A stretch of DNA of 64,000 nt. Origin: CAVSUB01 sp963730995 (GTDB taxonomy: Bacteria > Acidobacteriota > Vicinamibacteria > Vicinamibacterales > 2-12-FULL-66-21). The stretch covers positions 2,108,001 through 2,172,000 of the forward strand of contig CAVSUB010000013.1 of the NCBI GenBank assembly GCA_963730995.1, written 5' to 3'. The position numbers and the translations under genes were made by a program. Below the pieces are notes generated by a model. That model had not been told where the DNA came from. It worked only from the letters and a program-made list of their open reading frames with translations, and made no database searches. How positions within the stretch are numbered: position 1 is the stretch's first letter; every line of letters starts with the position of its first letter. This document shows, piece after piece, positions 61,350 through 64,000 of this stretch.

Positions 61350-62917
61350 TCAGGGAGGTCCCGTCCCCGGCAGAGCCCACGCGTACAACCACCCGCCGAC
61401 GGGCGTCAGGACGAACTGGCGCCCGTCGAGCTCGTAGGTCATCGGCCCTCCGCTCAGGTTGCCGCCGGGATTCACGTCCCACAGCATCTTGCCGGTGGCC
61501 GCATCAAGCGCCACCAGCCGTCCCGACTCGTTGGTGAAGACGAGGCCTCCGGCCGTCGTGAGGATCCCGTTGCCGCCGCCCTCGCCCGATCGGACCCGAC
61601 GCCAACGGATTTTTCCGGTCTGGTAGTCGATCGCGAGCAGCATGTTCTCGCTCCACAAGCTCGTGTTGCCGCCGCCCTGGTGGTCCTCGACCTTGCCGGT
61701 TTCCGGGTCCGGCATCAGGTAGCCGATGCTGAATCCGTGGCTGGCGTTCACATAGAACAGCCCGGTGTCCGGGCTGTAGCTCGGCGAGTACCAGTTCGTC
61801 GTCGTCCCTTCGAAAAACGCGCCGTCGACCGTCGGCTCGGCGTCCTCCCTGGGGATCGGCTGCCCGCGCTTGTCCACACCGGCGGACCAGTTCTGCCCGC
61901 CGTACGGCACGGTGACAAGGCTTTCGCCGGTCGCGCGGTCGAGCAGGAAGTAGTAGCCGCTGCGACTCGCCATCGCGAGGAGCTTGCGCGGCCGTCCTTG
62001 ATAGTCGGCGTCGATCAGAATCGGCGTCTGGTTCGCGTCGCGATCGTGTGTGTCGTGCGGCGACGTCTGGATGTACCACTTCATCTTGCCCGTATCCACG
62101 TCGAGCGCTACGAGCGAGCAGGTGTACAGGTTCGCGCCCTTGCGCACGTTCCCCGCATGTACAGGATGCGGATTCCCGGTGCCCCAGTACGTCAGGTTCA
62201 GCTGCGGATCGTAGACGCCCTGCACCCACGTCGCGCCGCCGCCGTGCGCCATGATTTCCTTGTTGGGCCATGTTTCCGATCCGGGCTCTCCGGGTTTCGG
62301 AATGGCGTCCCAACGCCATACGAGCTTGCCGCCGTTCAGGTCGCGCGCTTCGAGGAACCCGGGCATGTCGAGCTGATCGCCCGACATGCCGACCAGCAGT
62401 CTGTCTTTCACGACGAGCGGCGCCGCGCTGATGTAGTAGCCGAACTTCCAGTCCGCGATCACGACTTCCCAGTTCTTCGCGCCGGTCTTCGCGTCGAGCG
62501 AGATCAAGTGCGCGTCCGGCGTGCCGAAGTAGATCTGGTTCTTGAACAGCGTGACGCCGCGGCTGGCCAGGTGATCGCCGAACGACGTCCGAGAGAAATG
62601 CCAGATCTCCTTGCCCGTGCGCGCATCGGCGGCCCACACGTTGTCCGGCACCGAGAAGTACACGACGCCGTCCACCATGAGCGTCGTAGCCTTGATCGCG
62701 GTGCGCGTCTCGAACGCCCACGCCCGCGTCAACGAGCCGACGTTGGTCGTGTTGATCTGCTTGAGCGGGCTGAACCGCTGCCCCGTGTAGTCCCCGTTGT
62801 GCTGCGGCCAGCTCGACCCCAGGCGCTTGAGCAGCAAGGCCGTATCGACGCCTTGCGCCGAGCTCTGTGCCCAAAGCCCGGCAGCGCACGCAAAAGAGTG
62901 AGCAGCACCTTCTTCAC
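61350..62917 (-). CDS. secreted PQQ-dependent alcohol dehydrogenase-type quinoprotein, one frameshift in the signal peptide
   Basis: The mature protein (about 495 residues) is a quinoprotein alcohol dehydrogenase propeller: WPQHNGDYTGQRFSPLKQIN at the start, NVWAADARTGKEIWHFSR, LISLDAKTGAKNWEVVIAD, LVALDVDTGKMKWYIQTSPH, DATGKMLWDVNPGGNLSGGP-like final blades. The methanol/ethanol-family tryptophan-docking motifs (ALDxxTGxxxW) recur. The signal peptide starts at GTG 62917 (VKKVLLTLLRALPG) and joins the mature frame (WAQSSAQGVDTALLLKRLG) only if one base is added to the AAA (TTT on the coding strand) at 62873-62875. It oxidises an alcohol or polyol with PQQ. The upstream dihaem cytochrome c gene on the same strand is its likely electron acceptor. 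Confidence 0.88.
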
Positions 62918-62985
62918 TGCTCGCGGGGCCCCACCCCCGCTCGCTCTCGCTCGGCGGCTCCGCGCCTCGCTCGGGCCGCGGGCGC

Positions 62986-63816
62986 TCATTTCAGTGTCGC
63001 CAGATACGCGAACATGTCGTGCATGTTGGCGTTCGTATATTTCGGAAGCAGCTCGAAATGCGTCGCCAGCGGATCGGTGACCTGCACTTTCACCGAATCC
63101 GACGGCCAGGATCGCTCGGGGCCATCGGCCGGCTTGATCATCACCTCGAACGCGTCCTGCCGCACCAGATCGCCGGTGAACTGCGCTCCGGTGCTCTCTG
63201 TCACCTTCGCTTTTTTCGCGACGCCGGTCGGATACATGAACCGCGCCTGCAATTCGATCGGCGGATACTTGCTGGCGACGCCTTTGAGGTCGCCCGTCGC
63301 CGAGTGACACGTGGCGCACTGCCCCGCGCCGTTGAAGTACGCCTTGCCGCGATCCGCGTTGCCTGTCAGGAGCTGCTTCAAATCATAGTCGCGTGACGGG
63401 CGCCGACCGCTCGTCAGATCGACTTCCGCGATTCGCGCTTTCAGGTATGCGACGATGTCCGCGACCTGCGCTGGCGTCAGCGGCACCACGGGCATCCCCT
63501 TCTCCGGACGTCCCGTTTGAATCAGCCGCGTGATGTCCGCACCCTTGTCGTCCAGCCGGATCACCGAGGAAAAAATCAGGTTTGGACCGCCGTTGCCGCC
63601 GGCCGCCGTCGGCCCGTGGCAAAACCCGCACGACGACCGGAACTGATCGTGACCGCGGTCGTACGCTTCGCGCGTGATCTCGACGCAGGGAATCCCGCTC
63701 CCGGGGCAGAATCGCAGTAGGTTCGGGTTCGCCCCGCGCTGCTGAGCCCATAGTGACGACGCCGCGGCCACGGCCGCGGCGAGCACGATGGCGAGAAGGA
63801 ACAGTCTGCGCCTCAT
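62986..63816 (-). CDS. secreted dihaem cytochrome c
   Basis: The 276-residue protein has a signal peptide (MRRRLFLLAIVLAAAVAAAS) and two class-I cytochrome c modules: CGFCH at residues 63-67 followed by a probable Met ligand in PEKGMPVVPLTPAQV, and CATCH at 167-171 with a later Met-containing region. The text KGMPVVPLTPAQVADIVAYL is typical of cytochrome c domains paired with PQQ dehydrogenases. It should carry electrons from the quinoprotein encoded 69 bases downstream to the respiratory chain. Its ATG overlaps the stop of the preceding gene (TGA 63813-63815 within ATGA), so three genes form one operon. The start is fixed by the signal peptide. Confidence 0.9.
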   Translation of the reverse strand: MRRRLFLLAIVLAAAVAAASSLWAQQRGANPNLLRFCPGSGIPCVEITREAYDRGHDQFRSSCGFCHGPTAAGGNGGPNLIFSSVIRLDDKGADITRLIQTGRPEKGMPVVPLTPAQVADIVAYLKARIAEVDLTSGRRPSRDYDLKQLLTGNADRGKAYFNGAGQCATCHSATGDLKGVASKYPPIELQARFMYPTGVAKKAKVTESTGAQFTGDLVRQDAFEVMIKPADGPERSWPSDSVKVQVTDPLATHFELLPKYTNANMHDMFAYLATLK

Positions 63817-64000
63817 GAGCGCTTCACCGGCTTTCCGTACACTTCGATCCAGTCCACGCGCGATGACGCCGGTGTGCTGCCGCCGGGCGCGAGCTCGGTC
63901 CATCCGATCTCGTCGACTTTGGTGAGATCCGGCTTCTCCACCCATGCGCCTTCGACGATCGTCTCGATGTTCATCCGCCGCCAGCGGATACCCGCGATCG
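63813..64000 (-). CDS. C-terminal part of an unknown secreted or sugar-binding-type protein, first gene of the quinoprotein operon
   Basis: The frame is open from the right edge and ends at TGA 63813-63815, giving 61 residues: GIRWRRMNIETIVEGAWVEK, PDLTKVDEIGWTELAPGG, SRVDWIEVYGKPVKRS. The terminal VDWIEVYGK pattern is typical of the last strand of LamG/jelly-roll (concanavalin-like) domains. I cannot name the protein. Its overlap with the cytochrome gene start puts it in the same operon as the cytochrome and the PQQ dehydrogenase. Confidence 0.6.
   Translation of the reverse strand, partial: IAGIRWRRMNIETIVEGAWVEKPDLTKVDEIGWTELAPGGSTPASSRVDWIEVYGKPVKRS

Noticed and set aside
1..64000. CRISPR array, cas genes, rRNA genes, complete insertion sequences, prophage genes
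   Set aside because: No regularly spaced repeats, no rRNA-like sequence, and no transposase, capsid or integrase motif were found in any frame I read.

Overview
The window is 64 kb of high-GC bacterial chromosome. Its gene content fits Acidobacteriota, most plausibly the Vicinamibacteria side of the phylum. The evidence is a large MacB-type (ADOP-like) permease, a Ser/Thr kinase fused to a WD40/TolB-like propeller, carboxypeptidase-regulatory-domain TonB receptors, DUF5916 and DUF5117-type proteins, a sortilin/VPS10-like BNR protein, many secreted PQQ-type propellers and a DUF2934 protein. This is an inference from families; there is no rRNA or other phylogenetic marker here.

Layout. 0-5 kb: tail of an SRPBCC protein, CsaA-like protein, DUF2934 protein, secreted zinc metalloprotease, VOC protein, then a nested inverted-repeat element. 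5-11 kb: DUF5916 outer-membrane protein, YdjM-like membrane protein, SGNH hydrolase and LarA-like protein, all on the minus strand. 11-19 kb: small secreted protein, membrane protein, Tat-exported amidohydrolase, a haem-bearing Vgb-like propeller, a small protein translationally coupled to a PilT ATPase with a duplicated N-terminal domain, and a quinoprotein dehydrogenase. 19-25 kb: propeller-gene debris, a LolA-like/VPS10 fusion, a truncated ankyrin protein and tRNA-Arg(TCT). 25-31.4 kb: a minus-strand group in the order REC-MEDS regulator, TonB receptor (frameshifted), sensor histidine kinase. 31.6-38.5 kb: a segment bounded by two degenerate 5' halves of a tRNA-Ser, holding a propeller protein, a SnoaL-like protein, an orphan HsdR C-terminus, a large ABC permease and gene remnants. 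39-48 kb: TRIC-type channel, REC-SpoIIE phosphatase, acyl-CoA synthetase, TIGR00027-type methyltransferase and a kinase-propeller protein. 48-54.6 kb: two-subunit IorAB-like molybdenum hydroxylase, lipoprotein plus DASS-family transporter, aldose dehydrogenase-like protein. 54.9-64 kb: second TonB receptor (frameshifted), PQQ/EF-hand remnant, alpha/beta hydrolase, and an operon of an unknown secreted protein, a dihaem cytochrome c and a PQQ alcohol dehydrogenase.

Theme. Most recognisable genes act in the periplasm or outer membrane: quinoprotein and molybdenum oxidoreductases with cytochrome c partners, TonB uptake, and secreted hydrolases. This suits a heterotroph that oxidises alcohols, sugars or aromatics in its periplasm. 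Signalling is by phosphorelay (histidine kinase, REC-MEDS, REC-SpoIIE) and a Ser/Thr kinase.

Quality caveat. Several genes carry one-base frameshifts that leave homology intact on both sides, often at short homopolymers (near 1395, 44907, 62874, and many in the two TonB genes). Either this genome decays genes fast or the assembly has residual indels. I favour the second for single-indel genes. I treat the clearly truncated fragments (19.1-19.7, 24.6-24.9, 34.9-35.2, 37.8-38.3 and 38.5-39.0 kb) as true remnants.
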